Shown: piece after piece, positions 33,027 to 40,795 of the stretch
Position numbering within the stretch: position 1 is the first letter of the stretch
Layout of the letters: each line of letters starts with the position of its first letter
Assembly: GCF_018614055.1 (NCBI RefSeq)
Contig: NZ_JAGGPB010000006.1
Location: forward strand, 124,001 to 188,000
Source: Streptomyces sp. ISL-98
Lineage (GTDB): Bacteria > Actinomycetota > Actinomycetes > Streptomycetales > Streptomycetaceae
Direction: 5' to 3'
DNA length: 64,000 nt
The notes under the pieces: model-generated
Told to the model about the DNA's origin: nothing
Databases searched by the model: none
Seen by the model: only the letters and a program-made list of their open reading frames with translations
Position numbers and translations under genes: made by a program

Positions 33027-33503
33027 ATGACACAGCGTGTGGAGCTCGCGACCGTGCTGGACCGACTGGCCGTGGACGCGGTGATCACCGGGTACGCGGT
33101 CGCCGTGGACGACGCCAACTGGTCCGACTACCGCGCCCTGTTCACCCCGGACGGCCGCGCCGACTACCGCACGGCGGGCGGCATCGAGGGCCCCGCCGCC
33201 GAAGTCTCCGACTGGCTGGCCGAGACGATGCGGCTCTTTCCCGTACGTCAGCACCTCATCGTCAACCGGCGCCTGCGGCTGGAGGACCTGCACGGGGACA
33301 CGGGCGACCGGGCGGAGCTCCAGGCCGACTATGTGAACCCGATGCGTTTCGAAGCCGCGTCCGACGGCGGCGACTCCCAACCGTCCACGGCCCCCAATTT
33401 CCTGTCCGGCGGGCGGTACACCTTCGGTCTGCGGCGCACCGAAAACGGCTGGCTGCTGCGCTCCGTGGTCGTCCACGAGAAGTGGCGGCGTACGAGCTAC
33501 TGA
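33027..33503 (+). CDS. SnoaL-like / NTF2-fold protein
   Basis: 158-aa protein with the SnoaL-like pattern: ITGYAVAVDDANWSDYRALFTPDGRADYRTAGG and the C-terminal RYTFGLRRTENGWLLRSVVVHEKW. Members of this fold include isomerases, dehydratases and steroid-degradation enzymes, or non-catalytic binding proteins. No specific substrate can be assigned. It stands 78 bases before lnt. Confidence 0.88.
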   Translation: MTQRVELATVLDRLAVDAVITGYAVAVDDANWSDYRALFTPDGRADYRTAGGIEGPAAEVSDWLAETMRLFPVRQHLIVNRRLRLEDLHGDTGDRAELQADYVNPMRFEAASDGGDSQPSTAPNFLSGGRYTFGLRRTENGWLLRSVVVHEKWRRTSY

Positions 33504-33581
33504 TCCGCCTCGGCGCCCCGCCGTCCACTGTCCGCGATCGCCGCGCTCATCCACACTGGGGACAGGACTAGGAGGCGCAGC

Positions 33582-35180
33582 ATGCGGATCCCGGCCGACC
33601 GGTGGGACTGGCCTTCGTCGCGCTGGCGGCGCGGCGCGGTCGCGGTGGTGCTCGGCGCCCTGCCCGCGCTGGCCTTTCCCGAGCCGTCGCTCTGGTGGTT
33701 CGCGTACGTCGCCCTGGTGCCGTGGATGCTGCTGATCCGCACGGCGCCGACGGGCAGGCGCGCGGCGCTGGACGGCTGGCTGGGCGGCATCGGCTTCATG
33801 ATCGCCGTGCATCACTGGCTGGTGCCGAGCCTGCATGTGTTCATCGTGGTCCTGGCCGGCCTGCTGGCTGTGCTGTGGCTGCCCTGGGGCTGGCTGGTCA
33901 GAAAGATGCTCGGAGGTACGCCGTCTCCCGCCCGGGCCGCGGCCGCCCTGGTCGTCGTCCCCTCCGGTTGGCTGACGGCCGAACTGGTCAGGTCCTGGGA
34001 GGGACTGGGCGGGCCGTGGGGGCTGCTCGGGTCGAGCCAGTGGCAGGTCGACCCGGCGCTGCGGCTGGCTTCGGTCGGCGGTGTCTGGCTGGTGAGCCTC
34101 CTGGTGGTCGCGGTGAACACCGGCATCACCGTGCTGGTGGCGGTGCCCTCCGCCCGTAAACCGGCGGTGGCCGGGGTGGTGGGCTGCGCGGTGGCGGCGG
34201 GGGCGGCCTGGGCGTGGGCGCCGCGCACCGAGGAGACCGGCCGGGTGCGGGTCGCGGTTGTTCAGCCCGGCGTCGTCGGCGCCATGGGTACGCTCAGCGG
34301 CCGCGAGGGCCGCTTCGCGCGCAGCGAGGCACTCACCCGCGACCTCGCCGGGCAGGACGTCGATCTCGTGGTCTGGGGCGAGAGCAGCGTCGGCCAGGAC
34401 CTGGCGGCCCGCCCCGATCTGGCGGACAGGATCGCCGCCCTGTCCCGGACCGTCGGCGCCCCTGTGCTGGTCAATGTGGACGCGCGGCGCTCCGACCGGC
34501 CCGGCATCTTCAAGAGCTCCGTGCTCGTCGGCCCGCAGGGCCCGACCGGCAACCGCTACGACAAGATGCGCCTGGTCCCCTTCGGCGAGTACATCCCGGC
34601 GCGCGATGTGCTCGGCTGGGCCACGTCGGTGGGCAAGGCCGCGACCGAGGACCGCAGGCGCGGCGAGAGCCCGGTGGTGATGATGCTGCCGGGCAGCGGC
34701 GGGGGCGGTCTGCGGGTGGGTCCGCTGGTGTGCTTCGAGTCGGCGTTCCCCGACATGAGCAGGAAGCTGACCCGGAGCGGCGCCCAGGTCCTGGTCACGC
34801 AGTCGGCGACGTCGACGTTCCAGGAGAGCTGGGCGCCCGAGCAGCACGCCTCGCTCGCGGCAGTGCGGGCGGCGGAGAACGGCCGCCCCGTCGTGCACGC
34901 GACCCTGACCGGTGTCACCGCGGTGTACGGCCGGGACGGCGAAAGGATCGGCTCGACGCTGGGTACGGACGACAGCGCGTCCGCGGTGTACGACATCCCG
35001 CTGGCCCAGGGCACCACGGCGTTCGTACGCACCGGCGACTGGGCCGTCCACGGCGCACTGGCCGTACTGGCGCTGCTGTGCGCGGCCGAGGGCGTGCGGG
35101 CCCTCAGGCGGCCTGCTCCTGAGCCGCCCGAACCACCCGCTCGCACAGCTCGTGAGTCAGCAACGCGTCCTGGGCGCTGA
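33582..35180 (+). CDS. lnt: Apolipoprotein N-acyltransferase
   Basis: 532-aa membrane enzyme that N-acylates the lipoprotein cysteine. About six N-terminal membrane helices precede an extracellular nitrilase domain with the triad in LVVWGESSV (Glu), GNRYDKMRLVPFGEYIP (Lys) and GPLVCFESAFPD (Cys). One membrane helix closes the domain (GALAVLALLCAAEGV). GGAGG lies before the ATG. The last 77 bases overlap the converging oxidoreductase gene; the tail is Pro/Arg/Glu-rich. Streptomyces often carry two lnt genes. Confidence 0.94.
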   Translation: MRIPADRWDWPSSRWRRGAVAVVLGALPALAFPEPSLWWFAYVALVPWMLLIRTAPTGRRAALDGWLGGIGFMIAVHHWLVPSLHVFIVVLAGLLAVLWLPWGWLVRKMLGGTPSPARAAAALVVVPSGWLTAELVRSWEGLGGPWGLLGSSQWQVDPALRLASVGGVWLVSLLVVAVNTGITVLVAVPSARKPAVAGVVGCAVAAGAAWAWAPRTEETGRVRVAVVQPGVVGAMGTLSGREGRFARSEALTRDLAGQDVDLVVWGESSVGQDLAARPDLADRIAALSRTVGAPVLVNVDARRSDRPGIFKSSVLVGPQGPTGNRYDKMRLVPFGEYIPARDVLGWATSVGKAATEDRRRGESPVVMMLPGSGGGGLRVGPLVCFESAFPDMSRKLTRSGAQVLVTQSATSTFQESWAPEQHASLAAVRAAENGRPVVHATLTGVTAVYGRDGERIGSTLGTDDSASAVYDIPLAQGTTAFVRTGDWAVHGALAVLALLCAAEGVRALRRPAPEPPEPPARTARESATRPGR

Positions 35181-36009
35181 GCAGCTTTCCGGCCCGTACG
35201 GCGTCGAGGAAGGACACGACGGCCTGCTCGATGCCGCGCTGGCGGGCCACCGGCACCCAGTCACCGCGGCGGCGGACGGTCGGCTGCCCCTTGTGGTCCA
35301 CGACCTCGGCGAGGTTGACGACCTGGCGCTTGGTGTCCTGCCCGGAGACTTCGAGGATCTCCTCGGTGGATCCGTTCATCCTGTTCATGGTGCCGATGGC
35401 GGTGAATCCGGCGCCGGAGAGCTGGAGGACGACGTGGTGCATCAGTCCGTCGACGATCCTGGCCCGTACGTCGATGTGGTCGACCGTGCCGGGCACCAGG
35501 AAGCGCAGGGTGTCGACGACATGGATGAAGTCGTCGAGGACGAGGCTGCGCGGCTCCTCGGGGAGACCGACGCGGTTCTTCTGCATGAAGATCAGGTCGC
35601 GCGGGTGCTCGATGCATTGCGCGTAACCGGGCGCGAGGCGGCGGTTGAAGCCGACGGCCAGGCTGACGCCGCGCTCGTCGGCGAGGCGCACCAGCCGCTC
35701 GGAGTCGGCGAGTTCGTACGCGAGGGGCTTGTCGACGTACGTCGGTACGTCCGCTTCCAGGAGCCGGGTCACGATCTCGGGGTGCACGGCGGTGGGCGCG
35801 TGCACGAACGCGGCGTCCAGGCCCTGGGCGAGCAGCGCGTCGATGCCGGTGTGGCGCTGGGCCGGTGGGATGCGGTAGGTCTCGGAGACCCTCTCCAGGG
35901 TGGTGGGAGTGCGGGTCTGCAGGTGGAGTTCGAGCCCCGGCACAGTCGTCAGTACGGGCAGATATGCCTTCTGCGCGATGTCTCCGAGCCCGATGACGCC
36001 GACCTTCAC
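35104..36009 (-). CDS. Gfo/Idh/MocA family oxidoreductase
   Basis: 301-aa NAD(P)-dependent oxidoreductase. The N-terminal MKVGVIGLGDIAQKAYLPVL is the Rossmann motif, VDKPLAYELADSERLV holds the EKP-type catalytic lysine (here DKP), and LDDFIHVVDTLRFLV carries the substrate-side Asp/His. Substrate is likely a sugar or inositol derivative but unknown. GTG at 36009 has GGGAGG 6 bases upstream. Its 3-prime end overlaps lnt by 77 bp. It lies 23 bases after the FAD monooxygenase gene and may be cotranscribed. Confidence 0.92.
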   Translation of the reverse strand: MKVGVIGLGDIAQKAYLPVLTTVPGLELHLQTRTPTTLERVSETYRIPPAQRHTGIDALLAQGLDAAFVHAPTAVHPEIVTRLLEADVPTYVDKPLAYELADSERLVRLADERGVSLAVGFNRRLAPGYAQCIEHPRDLIFMQKNRVGLPEEPRSLVLDDFIHVVDTLRFLVPGTVDHIDVRARIVDGLMHHVVLQLSGAGFTAIGTMNRMNGSTEEILEVSGQDTKRQVVNLAEVVDHKGQPTVRRRGDWVPVARQRGIEQAVVSFLDAVRAGKLLSAQDALLTHELCERVVRAAQEQAA

Positions 36010-36032
36010 AGAGGGCCTCCCTAACGCTGTAT

Positions 36033-37268
36033 TCACTGGTTCCGGACCTGAAAGTCCCGTACTTCGGCAGCATACGTGCGCTGCGGCGGCTGCCAGTCGG
36101 CGATGCCGTCGAAGGTGCGCAGGGCGAGGCCGGGGCCGAAGCGGGCGAGGGTCATCAGGGTGTCGCGCGCGGCGACGGCGGGGGCGCTGCTGAGGGACAC
36201 CAGCTTGGCGATCTGCGCCGACTTCCGGACGATGCCGCTGGTACGCGGCAGCCGGTCCGCGCTGTACGCCGCGAGGCCGGCCCCGAGGGCACCGGCGTCC
36301 GGGAGGTGGTGCGCGAGGACGATGCCGTCCTCGATGGCCTGGTTGCCGCCCTGCCCCATGGTCGGGGCCATGGCGTGCGCGGCGTCGCCGAGCAGTGCTG
36401 TCCTGCCCCGGTGGAAGGCCGGCAGGGGCGTGATCAGGTGGTGTACGTCGTGGCGCAGGACCTGGCCGGGGTCGGCGGCGGCGATGATCCCGGGTACCGG
36501 ATCGTGCCAGCCGCCGAACCTGCGCAGCAGTTCGGCCTTCTCGCAGTCGGGCGCGTGGCCTCCGGCGGGCGTTACGGCAGCGGCGTACGCGTAGACGCGG
36601 CCGTCCTTGAGCGGCTGGGTGCCCCACAGGGCGCCGCGTCCCCAGGTCTCGTGCGGGGCGAAGGGCCGGTCCGGGGCGGGCACGACGACGCGCCAGGTGG
36701 TGATTCCGGCGTACGCGGGGCCGGGGTGGCCGGGGAACAGGGCGCGGCGCATCGCGGAGTTGATGCCGTCGCCGCCGATGACGAGGTCGGCTTCGATGTC
36801 CCCGTCGGGCGTGCTGACCACGGCTTTGCGCCCGCCGCGCCCGTCCGCCGCGCCCGGCACGCCCGGGTCGGCCAGCGACGCCGCTGTCCCGGTGCGTACG
36901 GCGTCGTCGGGCAGGCGGGAGACGAGGCGGTCGACGAGGATGGCGCGGTGGACGAGGACGAGGGGGCCGCCGAAGCGTTCGGTGGCGGCGGAACTGCTCA
37001 TCCGGGAGAGCCAGCGCCCGCCCGGCGTGCGCATGCCGCCGTCGCCCTGCCAGGCGGCGAGTGCGCGGATCTCGTCGCCGAGGCCGATGACGTCGAGGGC
37101 CCGGTGCGCGTTGGGGGCGAGGCCGATGCCGGCGCCGACGGCTTCCAGGGCCGCGGCGCGCTCCAGGACGGTGACGTGCCAGCCGCGCTGGTGCAGGGCC
37201 ACGGCGGCGGTGAGGCCGCCGATGCCGCCTCCGACGACGACGGCGTGGGGCTTGGGAGTGGTGCGCAT
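36033..37268 (-). CDS. FAD-dependent monooxygenase
   Basis: 411-aa flavoprotein of the aromatic-hydroxylase/PHBH family. HAVVVGGGIGGLTAAVALHQRG is the FAD-binding GxGxxG; DLVIGGDGINSAMRRALF is the DG motif binding FAD and NADPH; LLGDAAHAMAPTMGQGGNQAIEDG is the second FAD motif. Likely hydroxylates an aromatic or other small compound, or inactivates an antibiotic. Ribosome-binding site GAGGAGG. It is divergent from a TetR repressor with a strong palindromic operator between. Confidence 0.93.
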   Translation of the reverse strand: MRTTPKPHAVVVGGGIGGLTAAVALHQRGWHVTVLERAAALEAVGAGIGLAPNAHRALDVIGLGDEIRALAAWQGDGGMRTPGGRWLSRMSSSAATERFGGPLVLVHRAILVDRLVSRLPDDAVRTGTAASLADPGVPGAADGRGGRKAVVSTPDGDIEADLVIGGDGINSAMRRALFPGHPGPAYAGITTWRVVVPAPDRPFAPHETWGRGALWGTQPLKDGRVYAYAAAVTPAGGHAPDCEKAELLRRFGGWHDPVPGIIAAADPGQVLRHDVHHLITPLPAFHRGRTALLGDAAHAMAPTMGQGGNQAIEDGIVLAHHLPDAGALGAGLAAYSADRLPRTSGIVRKSAQIAKLVSLSSAPAVAARDTLMTLARFGPGLALRTFDGIADWQPPQRTYAAEVRDFQVRNQ

Positions 37269-37284
37269 GACGCCTCCTCGGCAA

Positions 37285-37325
37285 CTACAGGTGTAGTAAC
37301 TTCGCCAACCGTACTACACCTGTAG
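37285..37325. promoter_or_regulatory. TetR operator: 14-bp inverted repeat
   Basis: CTACAGGTGTAGTA (37285-37298) is exactly repeated in reverse complement at 37312-37325, and each arm is itself nearly palindromic around CTACAGGTGTAG. It lies between the monooxygenase and tetR starts and should bind two repressor dimers. TAGGTT at 37335-37340, 6 bases before the tetR ATG, is the likely -10 of a leaderless autoregulated message. Confidence 0.8.
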
Positions 37326-37346
37326 TCCTCGCGGTAGGTTGTTCCC

Positions 37347-37958
37347 ATGACCGCCGCACGCACCGCCACGGGCCGCTCCCGCGCTGAGCTGATCACCGAC
37401 ACCGCGCTGACCCTGCTCGTCGAGCGCGGCATGCGCGGGCTCACCCACCGGGCAGTGGATGAACTCGCCGGACTCCCCCAGGGCTCGACGTCCAACTACG
37501 CGCGCACCCGGCAGGCCCTGCTCGAAGCGACGGTGCGGCGGCTGGCGGAACGTGAGGCGCAGGTGCTCGCCCTGGAGGAGATGTCGGCGCCGTCGGCCGG
37601 TCTGGACGGCCTCATCGACGCTCTCTCCCTCGTCCTGCACCGCCATCTGACCCAGCACCGCGCGCTGCTCGTGGCCCGTTACGAGCTGGGCCTGGAGGCA
37701 ACGCGCCGGCCCGAGCTCCGGGAGTTCTACGACGCGGCGGGCAGGCACCGCTTCCGGGAACCGCTCAACGCACTGATGGCGGCGGCCGGTTCGGCGGAAC
37801 CGGAGCGGCACGCTCTGTCGCTTGTGGCCTGGTGCGAAGGCCTGATGTTCTCCTGCGCGGCGGGCGCGTACCACTCGTCGGTGCCCAGCCGGGAAGAATT
37901 GCGCACGGGATTCGCCGAGTTGCTGCGCGGGATGCTGGGCAGCCGGCCGGGCGAATAA
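37347..37958 (+). CDS. TetR family transcriptional repressor
   Basis: 203-aa TetR-type regulator. The helix-turn-helix spans about residues 15-50 (LITDTALTLLVERGMRGLTHRAVDELAGLPQGSTSNYARTRQ), followed by a helical ligand domain. Divergent from the FAD monooxygenase with a paired palindrome between, so it probably represses the monooxygenase/oxidoreductase pair and itself until a substrate-like ligand binds. Confidence 0.93.
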   Translation: MTAARTATGRSRAELITDTALTLLVERGMRGLTHRAVDELAGLPQGSTSNYARTRQALLEATVRRLAEREAQVLALEEMSAPSAGLDGLIDALSLVLHRHLTQHRALLVARYELGLEATRRPELREFYDAAGRHRFREPLNALMAAAGSAEPERHALSLVAWCEGLMFSCAAGAYHSSVPSREELRTGFAELLRGMLGSRPGE

Positions 37959-37989
37959 GTCCTGGCGGTGAGCTGCCCGGTGAGTGACG

Positions 37990-38511
37990 ATGGCCGCCAT
38001 GACTACTACACCTGAGCGCACCGAAGCGTCCACCACAGCCGGCGAGCGCGACATGCTGGAAGGCTGGCTGGAGTTCCACCGCGAGACACTCGCCCAGAAG
38101 TGTGCCGGCCTCACCGACGAGCAGTTGCGGGAGACGGCGCTACCGCCGTCGGAACTTTCCCTGCTCGGTCTCGTACGGCACATGGCGGAGGTCGAGCAGG
38201 CCTGGTTCCGCAATGTGCTCGCCAACGAGCAGGTTCCGCCGCTCTACTACACCGACGAGGACAGGGACGGCGACTTCCATGTCACCGACCAGGACACGTG
38301 GGCGGAGGCGGAGGCGAGCTGGCGCGACGCGATCGCCCGGGCGCGGGAGCTGGCCGCGCCGCGCTCGCTCGACGACCTCGGCGAGGGGAAGCACCGCCGC
38401 GGGGACATCAACCTCCGCTGGATTTACGTCCACATGATCGAGGAGTACGCCCGCCACAACGGCCACGCGGATCTGTTGCGCGAGCGCATCGACGGCACGA
38501 CTGGTTACTAG
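37990..38511 (+). CDS. DUF664 / DinB-superfamily protein
   Basis: 173-aa four-helix DinB-like protein of the DUF664 branch. MLEGWLEFHRETLAQKCAGLTDEQL, SLLGLVRHMAEVEQAWFRNVL and LRWIYVHMIEEYARHNGHADLLRERIDGTTGY carry the histidines that bind metal in this fold. Members include thiol-dependent S-transferases such as mycothiol-dependent enzymes; this one is not assigned. Start at the ATG 37990 with GGTGAG upstream; 37999 is an alternative. Confidence 0.9.
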   Translation: MAAMTTTPERTEASTTAGERDMLEGWLEFHRETLAQKCAGLTDEQLRETALPPSELSLLGLVRHMAEVEQAWFRNVLANEQVPPLYYTDEDRDGDFHVTDQDTWAEAEASWRDAIARARELAAPRSLDDLGEGKHRRGDINLRWIYVHMIEEYARHNGHADLLRERIDGTTGY

Positions 38512-38583
38512 GTGTGCCCTGCGGGCAGGCCCCCAGACCCCCGGTCGGGCTGATCTCTTAGCCCCTCCGGCTTTTGAGGAGCG

Positions 38584-38645
38584 GGGTCTGGGGCGGAGCC
38601 CCCGGCGGCGGCAGCCGCAAAATGTCAGCCGGGAAGGGGCGGGCT
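38584..38645. repeat. Dispersed intergenic repeat, copy 2
   Basis: Shares GGTCTGGGGCGGAGCC, GGCGGCGGCAGCCGCAAA and GCCGGGAAGGGGCGGG with the copy at 13973, differing by a few substitutions and short indels. It again follows a plus-strand gene (the DUF664 gene). Confidence 0.8.
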
Positions 38646-38746
38646 GGGTGGGCAAAAATCCAGCGCCCCGCCCCCGCGTCACCCATGTGGGCCAATCTCC
38701 AGCACCGCCTCCCCGGAACGGTCCCGCGCCCACCAGAGTTGCGCGG

Positions 38747-39226
38747 GTGAACCGAACTCGAACCACAGCGATGATCCTGGCGGGCGTGGCCGTCTCGGCC
38801 GTCTCCGGATGCGTGGCGGTGGAACCGCAGCCCGCCCCCTTACCAGCGACGGAACCCCCGCGTCTCTCCCGGGACGTACAGCCGCAGATCCTGAAGCCAC
38901 CGATCGTGCAGGCCCCCGCCCTGGAGGCCCTGGACGCCGCACTCCCGCCAAAGCCGTCGCCGAGCGCCACGCCGCGGACGTCGCCGCGCGAGACCCCGGC
39001 GGCACGGCGTACCGCTCCCCCCGCACCGCCGCGGCAGGCCTCGCCCGCTCGGCCCGCGCCCCCGAAGGCCGCCGCACAGAAGCCCCGCGCCCTGCCGGGC
39101 ATGGACGCACTCCCTCCCGCTCCCGCCGCCCCGCATACGGACGTGTGCGCACTCGGAGAGGGCTATGGCGGGTGGCAGCCCGGCAGCCCCGAGGCCCGCA
39201 TCTGCCGTGAGACGTACGGACGTTGA
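38747..39226 (+). CDS. Proline-rich lipoprotein with conserved C-terminal motif
   Basis: 159-aa predicted lipoprotein. The GTG at 38747 gives MNRTRTTAMILAGVAVSAVSGC with lipobox Cys22; the open frame extends upstream without a better start. The middle is disordered and rich in Pro, Ala, Arg and Thr. The last 28 residues (CALGEGYGGWQPGSPEARIC) form a small motif with two cysteines that I recognise as recurring at the C-termini of short Streptomyces exported proteins. Function unknown. Confidence 0.7.
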   Translation: MNRTRTTAMILAGVAVSAVSGCVAVEPQPAPLPATEPPRLSRDVQPQILKPPIVQAPALEALDAALPPKPSPSATPRTSPRETPAARRTAPPAPPRQASPARPAPPKAAAQKPRALPGMDALPPAPAAPHTDVCALGEGYGGWQPGSPEARICRETYGR

Positions 39227-39260
39227 CCGCGCATCACGCGCATCACGCACATGACGCGCA

Positions 39261-39734
39261 TCACCCCGCTTCCGCGAGCCTTCTCTCCAGACGTTCGATG
39301 GCCGCACGGACACCGTCCCCGTAACCGTCGTCCCCCAGCGCGTCGGACGCCGCCCGCGCCCGCACCAGATGGGTGCGCGCGGCGTCGGGCCGGTGCAGCT
39401 TCAGGTAGTCGGCGGCCAGGTTGAGATGCAACGAGGGGTAGAAACCACGCACCGCCACCGACGAATCGTGCCGCGCAACCCTCTCGTCGGTCAGCCCGTC
39501 CGCGGCGGCCAGCGCCCTGAGATCCCAGGCGAGTTCATCACCGGCGTCGTCCTGGGTGTCCGCCATGTAGTGCGCGAGTGTGCAGCGATGGAAGGGATCG
39601 CCGTCCTCGCCGATCTCGTCCCACAGCACACCGAAGCGGTTGCGCGCCTCCTCGCGGTCACCGGCGTGGAGAAGCATGACCGCCTGCCCGATCCGCGTCA
39701 TGGTGGCGTCCTCCGACGTCTCCTGCTGCTCCAT
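39261..39734 (-). CDS. Helical TPR-like protein
   Basis: 157-aa all-helical protein with tetratricopeptide-like pairs: IGQAVMLLHAGDREEARNRFGVLWDEIG, FYPSLHLNLAADYLKLHRPDAARTHLVRARAASDALGDDGYG and AAIERLERRLAEAG. Probably a protein-interaction module. I use the ATG at 39734; an internal ATG (MTRIGQAVML) is possible. No partner is obvious nearby. Confidence 0.75.
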   Translation of the reverse strand: MEQQETSEDATMTRIGQAVMLLHAGDREEARNRFGVLWDEIGEDGDPFHRCTLAHYMADTQDDAGDELAWDLRALAAADGLTDERVARHDSSVAVRGFYPSLHLNLAADYLKLHRPDAARTHLVRARAASDALGDDGYGDGVRAAIERLERRLAEAG

Positions 39735-40043
39735 CGCCGCGCTCTCCTGCCGTCCGCAAGCCCATTCAAAATGCTGACGATCTCGACGCTAGACCCCACC
39801 ACTGACAATCCGGCTCAGGCAGAGCCCTGGTAGCGCAGGTCGGCCGCCGGCCCCGGTTCGGCCGCGGCAGCGGGGCATTCCGGCGAAGTGCAGCGACCCG
39901 GCCTCGTCGTGCGTGTACACGATCGCGTACGTCACCGCACCGGCGAGCCGGCCGGGCCGATCGGGACGGGCGGCTTCACTGCGCGTCACGGCGAGCCGGC
40001 CGTCCCGTACACCTTGACGTACGACGCCAGCTGATCACGACGG
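39735..40043. other. Intergenic region with no confident gene
   Basis: A 66-codon minus-strand frame (39789-39989, MTRSEAARPDRPG) is open but has no ribosome-binding site or recognisable domain. I treat it as non-coding, possibly the worn remains of a gene (AVTYAIVYTHDEAGSLHFAG). Confidence 0.5.
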
Positions 40044-40727
40044 TCAGCCCAGGTTGGGCACGGTCCAGTCGATCGGAGCGTGGCCCTGCGCCGCCACCGC
40101 CTCGTTGATCTGCGTGAACGGACGGGACCCGAAGAACTTCTTCGCCGACAGGGGCGACGGGTGCGCGCCCTTCACCACCGTGTGCCGCTCTTCGTCGATC
40201 AACGGCAGCTTCTTCTGCGCGTAGTTGCCCCACAGCACGAAAACCGCCGGGTCGGGCCGCGAGGCCACGGCGCGGATCACCGCGTCCGTGAACTTCTCCC
40301 ACCCCTTGCCCTTGTGGGAGTTGGGCTCGCCGGCCCGCACCGTCAGTACGGCGTTGAGCAGCAGGACACCCTGCTCGGCCCACGGCATCAGATAGCCGTT
40401 GTCCGGGATCGGGGTGCCCAGCTCCGCGTTCATCTCCTTGTAGATGTTCCGCAGGGACGGCGGCACCTTTACGCCGGGCCGCACCGAGAAGCACAGCCCG
40501 TGCCCCTGGCCCTCGCCGTGGTAAGGGTCCTGGCCAAGAACCAGGACCTTCACCTTGTCGTACGGCGTCGCGTCGAGCGCGGCGAAGACCTCCTCGCGCG
40601 GAGGGTAGACCGGACCGTTCGCCCGCTCCTTCTCGACGAATTCGGTGAGCTGCTGGAAATAGGGCTTCTGCAGCTCGTCCCCGAGGACGCCGCGCCAGGA
40701 CTCGGGCAGCATGTCGGTGTCGGTCAC
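40044..40727 (-). CDS. ung: Uracil-DNA glycosylase, family 1
   Basis: 227-aa Ung enzyme that excises uracil from DNA. Motif 1 is LVLGQDPYHGEGQGHGLCFSV with the catalytic Asp, VLLLNAVLTV contains the uracil-binding Asn, and HPSPLSAKKFFGSRPF is the Leu-intercalation motif with the catalytic His. All are intact and length is standard. Streptomyces genomes often have a second copy elsewhere. Confidence 0.96.
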   Translation of the reverse strand: MTDTDMLPESWRGVLGDELQKPYFQQLTEFVEKERANGPVYPPREEVFAALDATPYDKVKVLVLGQDPYHGEGQGHGLCFSVRPGVKVPPSLRNIYKEMNAELGTPIPDNGYLMPWAEQGVLLLNAVLTVRAGEPNSHKGKGWEKFTDAVIRAVASRPDPAVFVLWGNYAQKKLPLIDEERHTVVKGAHPSPLSAKKFFGSRPFTQINEAVAAQGHAPIDWTVPNLG

Positions 40728-40795
40728 GTCAACAACCTCCGGTAGGTAATCAGTTCTTCGCCACTGAACCTACCTGCGGCCACTGACAGCCGGAC

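Noticed and set aside
35104-37284. 726-codon minus-strand frame joining the oxidoreductase to an arginine-rich upstream part
   Set aside because: The upstream part is an out-of-frame shadow of the FAD monooxygenase; the oxidoreductase starts at the GTG 36009 with its own ribosome-binding site.
38000-38015. ACTACTACACCTGAG as another TetR operator copy
   Set aside because: It lies inside the start of the DUF664 coding sequence, shares only part of the palindrome, and is probably chance.
39789-39989. 66-codon minus-strand frame
   Set aside because: No ribosome-binding site or recognisable domain; it could be gene debris but cannot be supported as a gene.
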